Assembly (NCBI GenBank): GCA_016790225.1
Contig: JAEUOZ010000069.1
Span: forward strand, 17,920-81,919
Direction: 5' to 3'
Source of the DNA: Rubrivivax sp.
GTDB lineage: Bacteria; Pseudomonadota; Gammaproteobacteria; Burkholderiales; Burkholderiaceae
Length of the DNA stretch: 64,000 bases
In this document: one piece after another, positions 43,006 through 52,135 of the stretch
Numbering within the stretch: the first letter of the stretch is position 1
Layout of the letters: each line of letters opens with the position of its first letter
Program-made: the position numbers and the translations under genes
The notes under the pieces: model-generated
What the model saw: only the letters and a program-made list of their open reading frames with translations
What the model was told of the DNA's origin: nothing
Database searches by the model: none

Positions 43006-44421
43006 TCAGCCCGCCACCCGCTCCAGCTCCACATGCAGCGGGTACAGCAGCCCGCCGCCCTGGGGATCGATCAGGGCTTCGGGACCGTTGATGTGCAGGC
43101 GCGTCATCGGGCGCCCTGTGCCCTGCTTGCCGACGATGCCGCGGCCGTCTTCAGCGAAGTACATGGGCTGCGCTGCCGTGCCGCTGCCGCGTGTGGCGGC
43201 TTCCAGCAGCAGGCCGGGGTCTGCCGCGGCCGGGCTCACGAGCAGCGGGCAGCTCTGGCTGAGCACGCGCAGCGCGCGGGCGTCCTGGGTGGCCAGGCCC
43301 GCGCGTTCGAAGCTCGCGCGGTCCAGCCGGGCGGGCAGCGGCAGATCGAAGACGAAGGGCGTCGCATAAGCCTGGGCGGTAGTGCCCAGCACGGTCACGC
43401 GCAAGCGCGGCGCGCGTGGCACGCGCGGTGCCGGCAGGGCCGTGTGGCCTTCGGCGATGGCCGGCAAGGCGGTGAAGTTTGCACGGGCCGCAGATGGCTC
43501 GGCCGGCATGACGGCCGCCGTCACCACGACGGTTTCGGCCGCCCGGTCAACCGTACTCGCTACCGTCGCTTCTGCGGCGGCCGGCCCGGCGGCGGGCAGC
43601 GCCTCGAACAGCAGCTGGGCATCGATGTCGTCCTGCCCGGCGAGCACGGTGCCCTGGTCTTCCCGGATCGGCTCGAAGCGGTAGCGCATGCCCAGGGTCT
43701 CTGCCACGCTCAGCCCGCGCTGCAGCAGTTGACGGCGCAGCCAGGCCGAGGTGCCCGCGGCCGGCCCGCTCATCAAGGCGTGCAGCGCCTCGTGCAGGCG
43801 CGGCTGGCGCACGGTGACCACCACGGCCTGCACGCAGCCGCTGGCGCGCGGCGGCCGATCGCCACGCAGCGTGAGCTCGGCCTTGGCCGCCTGGTTCAGC
43901 GCGCGCAGCAGCAGATCGGCGGCCTGGCGCTGGCTCAGCGCCGGCTGTGCGCGCGGTGCAGCTTCGCTGGCCGCCAGCTGGGCGGCGGTTGGCCCGGCGT
44001 GGGGGCCACCATTCGCCTGCGCCGCACCGGTCGGCTGCTGGCGGGAGGCCTTGCGCAAGGGCAGCGGCAAGCCCAGCCGCGCCATCCAGCCGCGCCAGCC
44101 GCCGGGCGTGGGGCCCTGCGGTTCGCGCGGGGCCGGCGGCTCGGCAAAGTGCAGTCGCAGCTGGTGCTCGCCCAAGGCATCGTCGATGGCAGATTCCACC
44201 GGGCGCACGGAGATCTGCACGCCCGCCTGGCCTTGCTCGCGCAGCAGCGCGCCAATGGCCTGGGTCGTCAGGCTGGGGCTGAGCGGCTGCTCGGCCTGCG
44301 TGGAGTAGCGCAGCTCGATGCGGCGCAGGGGCCGGCCGCGGGACTGCCGGTCGATCACCTTGGTGATGCCGGAGAGGCTGGACTGGCGCGGTGAGAGACG
44401 GAATTCGGCCGTGGTGGACAT
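43006..44421 (-). CDS. Cytoplasmic protein of unknown function next to the SEDS-PBP gene
   Basis: 471 residues from ATG 44421 (GAGGAG six bases upstream). No signal peptide or membrane helix, which is unusual for this island. The N-terminal domain (about 1-95) is alpha/beta (GITKVIDRQSRG, RRIELRYS). A Pro/Ala/Gln linker precedes a second alpha/beta domain (about 165-270), another linker, and a C-terminal beta-rich domain (about 345-471) ending HINGPEALIDPQGG then LHVELERV. The layout recalls FhaA-type proteins that accompany kinases and SEDS/PBP genes, but the C-terminus has no clear FHA signature, so this is only a suggestion. It lies behind promoter P9, divergent from the SEDS-PBP gene. Confidence 0.7.
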   Translation of the reverse strand: MSTTAEFRLSPRQSSLSGITKVIDRQSRGRPLRRIELRYSTQAEQPLSPSLTTQAIGALLREQGQAGVQISVRPVESAIDDALGEHQLRLHFAEPPAPREPQGPTPGGWRGWMARLGLPLPLRKASRQQPTGAAQANGGPHAGPTAAQLAASEAAPRAQPALSQRQAADLLLRALNQAAKAELTLRGDRPPRASGCVQAVVVTVRQPRLHEALHALMSGPAAGTSAWLRRQLLQRGLSVAETLGMRYRFEPIREDQGTVLAGQDDIDAQLLFEALPAAGPAAAEATVASTVDRAAETVVVTAAVMPAEPSAARANFTALPAIAEGHTALPAPRVPRAPRLRVTVLGTTAQAYATPFVFDLPLPARLDRASFERAGLATQDARALRVLSQSCPLLVSPAAADPGLLLEAATRGSGTAAQPMYFAEDGRGIVGKQGTGRPMTRLHINGPEALIDPQGGGLLYPLHVELERVAG

Positions 44422-44479
44422 GGTGGCTCCTCGAGGGGGTCGACGGGGGACGCGGCGGCTTGGCACGCTCCTGACATCG

Positions 44480-44505
44480 GACGCGAGGCCGAAGCAGACG
44501 TCAGA
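44480..44505 (-). promoter_or_regulatory. ECF-type promoter P9 (protein 44421)
   Basis: Minus-strand TCTGAC (44505-44500), 16 bases, CGTC (44483-44480), 59 bases ahead of ATG 44421. Confidence 0.77.
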
Positions 44506-44537
44506 TCGCAGCCCGGGCAGCGGGCGTCTCGGTGGCT

Positions 44538-44563
44538 TCTGTGATCCGGCGCGGGTCTGCGTC
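44538..44563 (+). promoter_or_regulatory. Degenerate ECF-type promoter P10 (SEDS-PBP fusion)
   Basis: TCTGTG at 44538-44543 (two mismatches to TCTGAC), 16 bases, CGTC at 44560-44563, 83 bases ahead of ATG 44646. Correct spacing and position, but the weakest of the set. Confidence 0.45.
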
Positions 44564-44645
44564 TTCACAGACCAGGGGCGGCGGCAGCGCATCGCCAGCC
44601 GCCCGTCACCGGCCAGTCACCCGCAAGTCCGACACCAAGCACCCC

Positions 44646-47600
44646 ATGCCCATCACCCTGCCCTGGAACGCTGCGCCGGCCCGCTGGCCCGCCGCATCGG
44701 ATGACGCCCCGCAACCGCCGCTGGCGCGCACGCTTCGCCGCGCTGCCGCGCTGCTGGCGGTGGCACTGCTGTTTGCGGCAGGCTGGGCCTTTCTGGCGCA
44801 GGCGCATGCGCTGCTGTGGCAGCGGCTGCCGGCCGGCAGCATCGATCGTTTTGTGGCCGATCGCATCCCGGCGCCGCTGCCGCGGCCGGCCGGGCTTGCA
44901 GCGCTGGGCCAGGCCTGTGCGCAGGCGCCCCAGGGCTGGCAGACCTGGCGCCGCGCCACCTGGCGGCAAGCCCTGGCCCGCTGCCTGGACGACCCCCGGC
45001 TGCAGGCGCAGGCCGAGACGGCGCAGACGGCCGTCAAGGGCTTCGAAGCCCAGATCCAGGGGCAGCTGCAGGCCGCCGAAGCCTGGCTGGCGGCCTTCGA
45101 CGCCGAACATCGCCCGCTGGCCGAGGCGCTGTCACAGGAGCTGGCCGATGCGCGGCAGCAGCCGGGCATCTTGACGCCGCTGGCGCAGGCCGCGCTGGCC
45201 CTGCGCGCGCAGCTGGGGCTGCCGGCCGCCACCTCCCCCCGCGAGGCCGTGGGCCGCAGCGAGCCAGTAGATCGCGCCGCGCGCGCCCTGCGCGCCCGGG
45301 TGGACAGCACGCGCACGCAGCTGCAGGCCTGGCTGCCGCTGCCGCTGGCGGAGCGCCTGCCCCGGCTGGCGCTGATGGCCGCGGGCCTGAGCCTGGAACA
45401 CGATCACGGCGTCTACCCGCCGGCGCCGCAGCTCACGCCGGATCGCGGCAGCCTGGCCGAGGCACTGGAGTGGCAGCGCAAGGCGCAGGGCTTCCAGCAG
45501 CGCGGCTTCAGCCTGCCGGCGCTGCAGGCCTTGCCGGGCGTGCTGATGCTCAGCGCCGTGCTGGTGCTGGGCGTGTCGCTGTGGGCGGGGCGGCTGCGCG
45601 CAGCGCCGCTGCTGGCCTGGACCGCGGCGAGCCTGCTGCTGGGCGCCGGCGCCCTGATCCTCACCGATCTGGCGCTCACCGGCGAGCCGGCCCTGCGCTA
45701 CCTGGCCGAACGTCAGTTCATCCGCTTCGGCCTGGGCGATCAGAGCGTGCCCCTGAGCCTGCCCTTGCCGCCCGCGCTGGCAGCGAGCCTGGGCGTGCCC
45801 GCGCTGTGGTGGCCGCTGCTGGCGCTGGTACCGCTGCTGGCGCTGCTGGGGCGGCTGCGCGACGGCCGCAGCGTCTGGCTGGCCCCCGTGCACGGCTGGG
45901 TGCAGGCCAGCGCGGATCCGCGCTGGGGCTGGCTCACGCTGCTGGCGCTGGTGGCCTTCGGTGCGGGCGCGGTGCTCTTCCTGGGCATGCCGGCAGCCGT
46001 GAGCGAAGGGCTGATCCTGCTGGGCGCGCTGGGGCTGGCCACCTACGTGGCGCGCCAGGCACCCTTGGCCAACACGCTGGACAGCGTGCAGTGGCATCAC
46101 CTGCTCATCGCCGGCCTGGCCGTGCTGGCGGGCCTGGCCGGCTCCGTGCTGCGCGGTGATCTGGGCCATGCGCTGGTGGCGCTGGCGCTGGCGCTGGCCT
46201 TTCTGGTGCTGATGGGCGGCCGGGCCACGCGTCTGGGGCTGTGGCTGGCGCTGGTGCTGGGCCTCGCGCTGCTGGCGTCCAGCCTCTGGCAGGGGCATGC
46301 CGTGGCGCCGCTGGCCTGGCTCACCGAGCGGCTGCCGCCGCACGCCCAGGACCGCATGCTGGCGCTCTTCGAGCCCTTCACGGCATCGGCCTCCGATCTG
46401 GCGCGGGTGCGCTGGCTGATGGCCAGTGCCGGCGCCGAAGGCTGGGGGCCGGGCTATGTGCCCTGGCAGGGCCTGGCGCCGGGCGCGGCGCACCAGGGTC
46501 TGCCGCTGCAGGGGCCCAGCGACTATGTGCTGGCGCTCGCCGTGGCGCAGTGGGGAGCCTGGGGCGGGGTGGCGCTGGTGGCGGCACCGCTGCTGCTGCT
46601 GGCCGCCAGCGGCGCCGCCGGTCTGCACACGGCGCTGCGCCCGGGGCAGGGCATGGGCGTGCGCTTTCTGGCGGCGCTGGGCGCCTGGGGCTGCCTGATG
46701 ATGGCCTTCAAGGTGCTGCTGTCGCTGGGGGGCGTGGCCGGCGTGCTGCCGCTCACCGGCCTGCCGGTGGCGCTGCTGGGCTACGGCCCGGTCACGCACG
46801 CCGCGGCGCTGTTCTACCTGGCCCTGGTCTGGGGTACGGCTGCCGTGGTGCCGGCGCAGCCGGCGGCGCTGCTGATCCAGCCCGCGCAGCGGGGGGCCGG
46901 GCCGGTGCGCCGGCGCCTGGCCTTCGTCGCAGCGGCGGCACTGTTGCTGCTGCTGCTGTTCCTGGCCGGCAGCCTGGCGCTGCTGCTGCAGAGCCTGCCG
47001 GCACAGAGCGCGGTGCATGTGTCCAGCACCCGGCTGCAGATGGCCCGCGCGCTGACCGCCGCGCTGACCGAGGCGCCGCCGGATGCCACCACGGCGCCTG
47101 CCGATGGCGCCGCAGGCAGCCCGCTCTGCCCCGAACTCGAAGGCGCGATCCAGGCCTGGAACCGCGAGCTCGCCGCGCTGCGGCAAGCCGTGCGCCTGGC
47201 GGCCAAGGGCGCGCAGCCCGTGCACGCATTGCGCGTGGACAGCCAGCGCCTGGCCAGCCAGCTGACACCCGAAGACAGCAGCGCCTGCCGCCGCACGGCG
47301 CGCACGCTGGGCCGCATGCTGGCGACGGACCTGCCGCGCCTGATCGGGGCGCAGCGCGCACATGAGGCCTTGTCTCCCGATCCCCTGGCGGCGTTCGAGC
47401 CGCCGCGCCAGGTGGGGCCGCGACAGGGTGACTACAGCACGCCCGATCTCTGGTGGGGCCTGCCCGGCAGCCTGCAGGCACCCCAGACGCTGCCGCAGGA
47501 CCCCTGGCTGCAGCGCGAACTGGAGCCGCGCCTGGCGCAGGCCTTGCGCCAGCCGGCCCGGCAGGTGTCGGTAAACCACCGCAGCGTGGCGCAAGGGCCC

Positions 47601-48953
47601 GCCCTGGCGCTGACGCTGGATGCGCGGCTGCAGCCGGCCCTGCAGCGCCTGGCCGAGTGTTATGCCGGGCAGCGGCACGGCGCCGATTGCGAGGCCGTCG
47701 CGCCCGCCCAGGCCGAGGCCCGCAGCCGCTACTTCGAAGGCGGCCTGCGCGCCGGGGCGATCGGCGTCATGGTCGCGGACGTGGATACCGGCCGCATCGT
47801 GGCGATGGCCGGCGCGGTCTCCGATTGCAGCTTCAGCCAGCTGTCGCAGGCCGCCACGCGCGATGCCAAGGGCCAGCTGCCGGCCTTGCGGGCCGGCCAG
47901 GCCTGCGCGCAACTGCCGGATCGCCGCTCGGCCTTCGTCGCCCATCAGCACCCGGCGCTGTGGATGGTGCCGCCGGGCAGCGCGCTGAAGATGCTGGCCT
48001 ACGGCGCCGGCGTGGACCGCAGCCTGGTGCCGTTGGCGGATGATGGCCGTTGGACATCCATCCTGGCGCGCAGCGAGGAACGTCTGCCCGTGCAGGATCT
48101 GGCCCTGGCAGCAGGCCCCAGCTACCTGGCGCTGCTGCATGGCCTGGGCTTCGGCGCGCCGCTCCCTGATCTGCTGTGGGGCGGGGCCGAGCGCACAGCC
48201 ACCGCGGCAGCCCCGGCCTCCCCGGCCGCCCGTGGAGGCTGGCAGCGCTGGCAAGCCGAGCGCTTCGCCGGCACGGCCGGCCTGCGGCCGACCGGCATGA
48301 GCCTGGCGCAGGCCGAGCGCATCCGCGCCGAGAAGCAGGCCGGCATCAACGTCGATCAGCTCTATGGCGCCGCTGCCATGACCGAATTCCTGGCCGCGCG
48401 GCGCCTGGCCGACGCGGCCGTGGGCGGCGGCGACGTGCGCGTCAATGCGCTGGGCCTGCTGAGCATCTGGCAGGCGCTGGATCGCCGCGCACGCGGCCTG
48501 CCCGATGCCCCTGAGCTGCACCTGCTGGAAGCCGGGCAACAGGCCGTGCCACGCCGCCCCGTGGATCAGCTGAGCCCCGCAGCCGCCCGGCGCACCCTGG
48601 CCGTGACGGCCGGCGTCAGCGCCTCGGCCTGGCAGGGCACGGCCCAGGGCTCCTGCCGCCGCGTCTTCGGCCAGTGCCCGGCCGACGGCCTGCCCAGGCT
48701 CTCCGGCAAGACCGGCAGCGCCGACTTTCTGGAACACGAGGACGGCCCCACCGTGAAGGCCGGCCAGCAGTGGCCCAGCAAGCTCTTCGGCGGCGTCTTC
48801 ACCGGCGCCGACGGCCGCCGCTACGCCGTCGCCGCCATGGCCCTGCGCGTGCGCCAGGGCGATAGCTCAACCTTGGAACTCAGCAGCTCCGCTCCCGCCG
48901 AAGCAGCCTTCACCGCGGCCCGGCTGCTGGGGGTTGCGGGGCGGGCGCCTTGA
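44646..48953 (+). CDS. SEDS glycosyltransferase (FtsW/RodA) fused to penicillin-binding transpeptidase
   Basis: 1435 residues. A first membrane helix (about 30-48) is followed by a helical extracytoplasmic insert rich in Gln and Ala (about 80-270). A multi-span SEDS domain covers about 300-780, with LRGDLGHALVALALALAFLV matching the FtsW/RodA PDLG helix and a long loop before the last spans. A further helix (about 755-790) leads to a periplasmic penicillin-binding domain with SxxK at Ser1112 to Lys1115 (PPGSALKM) and KTG at 1355-1357 (GKTGSADF). SEDS proteins polymerise glycan from lipid II and their partner class B PBPs crosslink it; these are normally two proteins. Here both activities lie in one chain, presumably for regulon-controlled wall synthesis or repair. 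It is divergent from the 44421 gene. Confidence 0.87.
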   Translation: MPITLPWNAAPARWPAASDDAPQPPLARTLRRAAALLAVALLFAAGWAFLAQAHALLWQRLPAGSIDRFVADRIPAPLPRPAGLAALGQACAQAPQGWQTWRRATWRQALARCLDDPRLQAQAETAQTAVKGFEAQIQGQLQAAEAWLAAFDAEHRPLAEALSQELADARQQPGILTPLAQAALALRAQLGLPAATSPREAVGRSEPVDRAARALRARVDSTRTQLQAWLPLPLAERLPRLALMAAGLSLEHDHGVYPPAPQLTPDRGSLAEALEWQRKAQGFQQRGFSLPALQALPGVLMLSAVLVLGVSLWAGRLRAAPLLAWTAASLLLGAGALILTDLALTGEPALRYLAERQFIRFGLGDQSVPLSLPLPPALAASLGVPALWWPLLALVPLLALLGRLRDGRSVWLAPVHGWVQASADPRWGWLTLLALVAFGAGAVLFLGMPAAVSEGLILLGALGLATYVARQAPLANTLDSVQWHHLLIAGLAVLAGLAGSVLRGDLGHALVALALALAFLVLMGGRATRLGLWLALVLGLALLASSLWQGHAVAPLAWLTERLPPHAQDRMLALFEPFTASASDLARVRWLMASAGAEGWGPGYVPWQGLAPGAAHQGLPLQGPSDYVLALAVAQWGAWGGVALVAAPLLLLAASGAAGLHTALRPGQGMGVRFLAALGAWGCLMMAFKVLLSLGGVAGVLPLTGLPVALLGYGPVTHAAALFYLALVWGTAAVVPAQPAALLIQPAQRGAGPVRRRLAFVAAAALLLLLLFLAGSLALLLQSLPAQSAVHVSSTRLQMARALTAALTEAPPDATTAPADGAAGSPLCPELEGAIQAWNRELAALRQAVRLAAKGAQPVHALRVDSQRLASQLTPEDSSACRRTARTLGRMLATDLPRLIGAQRAHEALSPDPLAAFEPPRQVGPRQGDYSTPDLWWGLPGSLQAPQTLPQDPWLQRELEPRLAQALRQPARQVSVNHRSVAQGPALALTLDARLQPALQRLAECYAGQRHGADCEAVAPAQAEARSRYFEGGLRAGAIGVMVADVDTGRIVAMAGAVSDCSFSQLSQAATRDAKGQLPALRAGQACAQLPDRRSAFVAHQHPALWMVPPGSALKMLAYGAGVDRSLVPLADDGRWTSILARSEERLPVQDLALAAGPSYLALLHGLGFGAPLPDLLWGGAERTATAAAPASPAARGGWQRWQAERFAGTAGLRPTGMSLAQAERIRAEKQAGINVDQLYGAAAMTEFLAARRLADAAVGGGDVRVNALGLLSIWQALDRRARGLPDAPELHLLEAGQQAVPRRPVDQLSPAAARRTLAVTAGVSASAWQGTAQGSCRRVFGQCPADGLPRLSGKTGSADFLEHEDGPTVKAGQQWPSKLFGGVFTGADGRRYAVAAMALRVRQGDSSTLELSSSAPAEAAFTAARLLGVAGRAP

Positions 48954-49218
48954 GGGCGTGGGAGGCTGGGCGGCCGTCGATCATGACCCGCTGGCCCCCG
49001 AATGGCGTCTTGCATTCAGCTGGCCTCATGGCGTCTGCATCTCGCGCGCGATCTCTACCTGACAAACCCAGGAGACGAAGGCAATGGCAGGGGAGAACTG
49101 AGCAACAGCGTCTGACGGCATCCTCAGCTCGGGGCCACTTTGGGGAACTCAGCGGGATCTGGCAATGAATCAGCCCACCGTGCCATCATTGGCCGCGGAT
49201 GGTGGGGAGAGCTGCACG

Positions 49219-50949
49219 ATGCACGCACAGCCTGGCATTCTTTTGACATCTCCTTGGCAGTTGGGCCTGAACAGCATGCGCCCGTGGCTCATGGTCGCGC
49301 TGGCACTGGGAGCTTGGCTGGCCCATGCAGCAACCGACCTGGACATCGACCGCCGACTCCTGGCAGACCGGCTGATTGCCGATCGTGCGCAAGCCTTGGC
49401 GGCGCAAGGCCGCCGTGCAGAAGAGGCCCAACAAGTCCTGTTTGCCGAACTGTCGAAGAAGGACAAGGCCTTGCGCGATGCCCAGCGCAGCAAGGCGCTG
49501 GCACTGGCGCAGCTGCAAGCTGCGAAGGCGGATCAGAGCAGCCAGGAGCGCCTTCGCAACGAACTGGCCGAAGCGACCCGGCAGCTCGAAGCCAATACGC
49601 AAGAGCGCTTGCGCCTGGCGCGTGAGATTGAAGGGCGCGATCGAAGCTACCAGGCCGAGCTGGCGGAGTACCGCCGCTTGATCCTGGGTGCGGTAGCAAC
49701 ACCCAATCCAGAACGCTTGGCGGCCTTGCAGCGATTTGCCGACGGCGAGCGGGCGCAGGCCTTCGACACCATCGCGGAGATTGACCGCATTGCCCGGGAG
49801 GCCCGGCGCAAGGCCGCGCTGAAGGTCGTCGATCTGGAATCCGCCAAAGAGACCCGCCAGCGGGCGGCGCTGGCGATGCAGATGAAGGACCGCGGTGAAA
49901 AAGACACCCAGGCGGTGAGGGCCATCTGGGCAGAGGCCGTGGAACTGGACCCTGACGATTTCTGGAGCTGGGTCGAGCTCAATCGTTCAGCAAGCGAGAT
50001 GGGCGACTTGCCCGGCGCATTGACTGCAGCCAGATCCGCGATGAAACACGCTGCAGACGACCGCGATCGATCGGTAGCGATGAATGAACTTGGCGACGTG
50101 CAGGTGGTGGCCGGCGACTTGAAGGGTGCGCGGCAGAGCTTCGAGGAAAGCCTGCAGATCGACCGGCGCCTGGCCGCGGCGAATCCGAGCTCGGCGGCGT
50201 CGCAGCGCGATCTGTCGGTGAGCCTGGAGAGGCTGGGCAACGTGCAGGAGGCGGCCGGCGACTTGAAGGGCGCGCGGCAGAGCTTCGAGGAAAGCCTGCA
50301 GATGCGTCAGCGCCTGGCCGCGGCGAACCCGAGCTCGGCGGAGGCGCAGCGCGATGTGTCGGTGAGCCTGGAGAGGCTGGGCAACGTGCAGGAGGCGGCC
50401 GGCGACTTGAAGGGCGCGCGGCAGAGCTTCGACGAAAGCCTGCAGATCGCCAGGCGCCTGGCCGCGGCGAACCCGAGCTCGGCTGCGGCACAGCGCGATC
50501 TGTCGGTGAGTTTGAACAAGCTGGGCGAGGTGCAGGTGGTGGCCGGCGACTTAAAGGGTGCGCGGCAGAGCTTCGAGGAAAGCCATCAAGTTTTTGAGCG
50601 CCTGGCCGCGGCCAACCCGAGCTCGGCGGCGCCGCAGCGCGATGTGTCGGTGAGCCTGCAGAGGCTGGGCGACGTGCAGCTGGCGGCCGGCGACTTGAAG
50701 GGCGCGCAGCAGAGCTTCGAGGAAAGCCTGCAGATCGCCAGGCGCCTGGCCGCGGCGAACCCGAGCTCGGCGGAGGCGCAGCGCGATGTGGCTGTTTCGA
50801 TGTGGCGGCTTGCCGGTATGGAAGGCGCCACAGTTCGATGGGCCGAAGTAGCCGTGTTCTTGCGAGCTTTGGCCAACCGGGGCTTGCTGCCGCCCACCGA
50901 TGAGCGATTCGTCGCCGAAGCCGAACGCCGCGCCGCGGCCCAGCGCTGA
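49219..50949 (+). CDS. Exported or anchored TPR-repeat protein, partner of the TIR gene
   Basis: 576 residues from ATG 49219 (GGGGAGAG upstream); an in-frame ATG at 49165 would add 18 residues with no good ribosome site. A hydrophobic segment (RPWLMVALALGAWLAHA) near residues 20-37 is a signal or anchor. A long coiled coil (about 60-180) is followed by TPR-like helices. Five almost identical 48-residue TPR units then run from about 291 to 530, each with AGDLKGARQSFEESLQ and RLAAANPSSA. The repeats suggest recent expansion. It ends seven bases before the TIR gene with no ribosome site between, so the two are coupled. No TCTGAC-N16-CGTC site lies upstream. Confidence 0.85.
   Translation: MHAQPGILLTSPWQLGLNSMRPWLMVALALGAWLAHAATDLDIDRRLLADRLIADRAQALAAQGRRAEEAQQVLFAELSKKDKALRDAQRSKALALAQLQAAKADQSSQERLRNELAEATRQLEANTQERLRLAREIEGRDRSYQAELAEYRRLILGAVATPNPERLAALQRFADGERAQAFDTIAEIDRIAREARRKAALKVVDLESAKETRQRAALAMQMKDRGEKDTQAVRAIWAEAVELDPDDFWSWVELNRSASEMGDLPGALTAARSAMKHAADDRDRSVAMNELGDVQVVAGDLKGARQSFEESLQIDRRLAAANPSSAASQRDLSVSLERLGNVQEAAGDLKGARQSFEESLQMRQRLAAANPSSAEAQRDVSVSLERLGNVQEAAGDLKGARQSFDESLQIARRLAAANPSSAAAQRDLSVSLNKLGEVQVVAGDLKGARQSFEESHQVFERLAAANPSSAAPQRDVSVSLQRLGDVQLAAGDLKGAQQSFEESLQIARRLAAANPSSAEAQRDVAVSMWRLAGMEGATVRWAEVAVFLRALANRGLLPPTDERFVAEAERRAAAQR
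50089..50808 (+). repeat. Five 144-bp in-frame tandem repeats (TPR units)
   Basis: Five consecutive 144-bp units in the TPR gene. Each encodes 48 residues beginning LGxVQ and containing AGDLKGARQSFEES or a close variant. DNA identity between units is very high over long stretches, so copy number may vary between strains. Confidence 0.9.
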
Positions 50950-50955
50950 TTTCAC

Positions 50956-51984
50956 ATGGCCAATTGTTTTGTCAGCTACAAGCGCGAGGACCGTGAGCGC
51001 GCAGAGCAGATAGCGGCCGCACTGCGCGATGCCGGGCACAGTATCTGGTGGGACATCGACGTCCCAGGTGGCGCGCACTGGCGCGAAACCATCCTGGCTG
51101 AGCTGGATGCCGCCCGCTGCGTACTGGTGTGCTGGACGCGAGACTCTGTGGGTCCGTCGGGCACCTGGGTTCGCGAAGAAGCCGAGCGCGCCAAACGCCG
51201 AGGTGTGCTGCTGCCGCTGCTGCTGGATCGGGTGGAGCCGCCGTTTGGCTTTGGCGAGGTGCAGGCCCTCAACCTTGTCGGCTGGGATGGCGACACCGGC
51301 TCACCGAACTGGCAGGCCGTACTGCGCGCGGTGGAGTCCATTCTGAGTGGCAAGCCACCCTCCGTGCCGCCGCCGCTGCCGCGCCGCCGCTGGGCCTGGG
51401 CGGGTGGTGCAGTCGCGGTGGCTTTGGCGGCTATCGGCCTGTTGGCCGATGTGACCGGCCTTATCGCCACCGCGTGCAGGCCGGACAGCGGCCTGAGCGG
51501 GTTGTGCCGCTGGGTGGGCTTGGGGCCCGGTGAAGCGGAAGCCGAGGCTTGGCGGCAGGCCAAAGCCTCGGCTTCAAGCGGGCCGCTGAAGGTTTATCTG
51601 GCACGTTACCCAACCGGCGCTTTTGCGGCTGAAGCGCAGGCGCGGCTCGCCGCTTGCCAGACCCACGACGAGCCAAGCTGGGTGCCGTATCTGGGCGGCG
51701 CACCCTTGGTGGTGCCCTCCGGGCCGCCGCTTGGCGCCCCCACCGAAGCGGCCGCCAGAAAGGCCATGCAACCCGAGGTTCAACGGGCAGCGCAAGATGC
51801 TTGTTCCGCAGCACCATTGAGCGAGCTCTATCGAGCCGTGCCGGGCGTCAAGCCCGAGGTGCCGGACGATGGATGGCAGTGCAGAACCATCGATGGAAGC
51901 TGGCGCTGCCGCTATGACGGCAAGATTGCTTGCCCGCAGGAAAAGCGCCAGACCTTTGTACGCGAGGTGTGTCCGAGCGGTTGA
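50956..51984 (+). CDS. TIR-domain protein with membrane helix
   Basis: 342 residues. Residues about 1-135 are a TIR domain: NCFVSYKREDRERAEQI, then IWWDIDVPGGAHW, CVLVCWTRDS and WVREEAERAK, where the Glu pair fits the catalytic Glu of NAD-cleaving TIR domains. A Pro/Arg stretch leads to one membrane helix (about 150-172). Residues about 195-235 hold a repeat (KVYLARYPTGAFAAEAQARL) like the linker in caspase 4. A C-terminal Cys-rich part (WQCRTIDGSWRCRYDGKIAC) follows. TIR domains hydrolyse NAD or make signalling nucleotides; here it would face the cytoplasm. It is coupled to the TPR gene and may be a defence or death effector (inference). Confidence 0.88.
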   Translation: MANCFVSYKREDRERAEQIAAALRDAGHSIWWDIDVPGGAHWRETILAELDAARCVLVCWTRDSVGPSGTWVREEAERAKRRGVLLPLLLDRVEPPFGFGEVQALNLVGWDGDTGSPNWQAVLRAVESILSGKPPSVPPPLPRRRWAWAGGAVAVALAAIGLLADVTGLIATACRPDSGLSGLCRWVGLGPGEAEAEAWRQAKASASSGPLKVYLARYPTGAFAAEAQARLAACQTHDEPSWVPYLGGAPLVVPSGPPLGAPTEAAARKAMQPEVQRAAQDACSAAPLSELYRAVPGVKPEVPDDGWQCRTIDGSWRCRYDGKIACPQEKRQTFVREVCPSG

Positions 51985-52135
51985 TTGCCGATCAACGCAC
52001 CGGCCCAAACCTGGCCACGTTCCCGCGCGGGCCCTTGGGACTGCGCAATTTCCGGAGCAGTTCAGCCTTGATGAAACATGCTTGAGCTCCCTGAGCTGGC
52101 GGGTTGAAGAAGACCGCTGCCTGGCCTGATCGGCT

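Noticed and set aside
45132..48737. A 1201-codon open frame on the minus strand
   Set aside because: It is antisense to the SEDS-PBP gene, rich in Gln/Arg/His low complexity, and shows no domain. It is a by-product of high-GC codon bias.
49111..49136. TCTGAC before the TPR/TIR genes as another regulon promoter
   Set aside because: The -35-like box is present but the bases at the required -10 position are GGCC, not CGTC.
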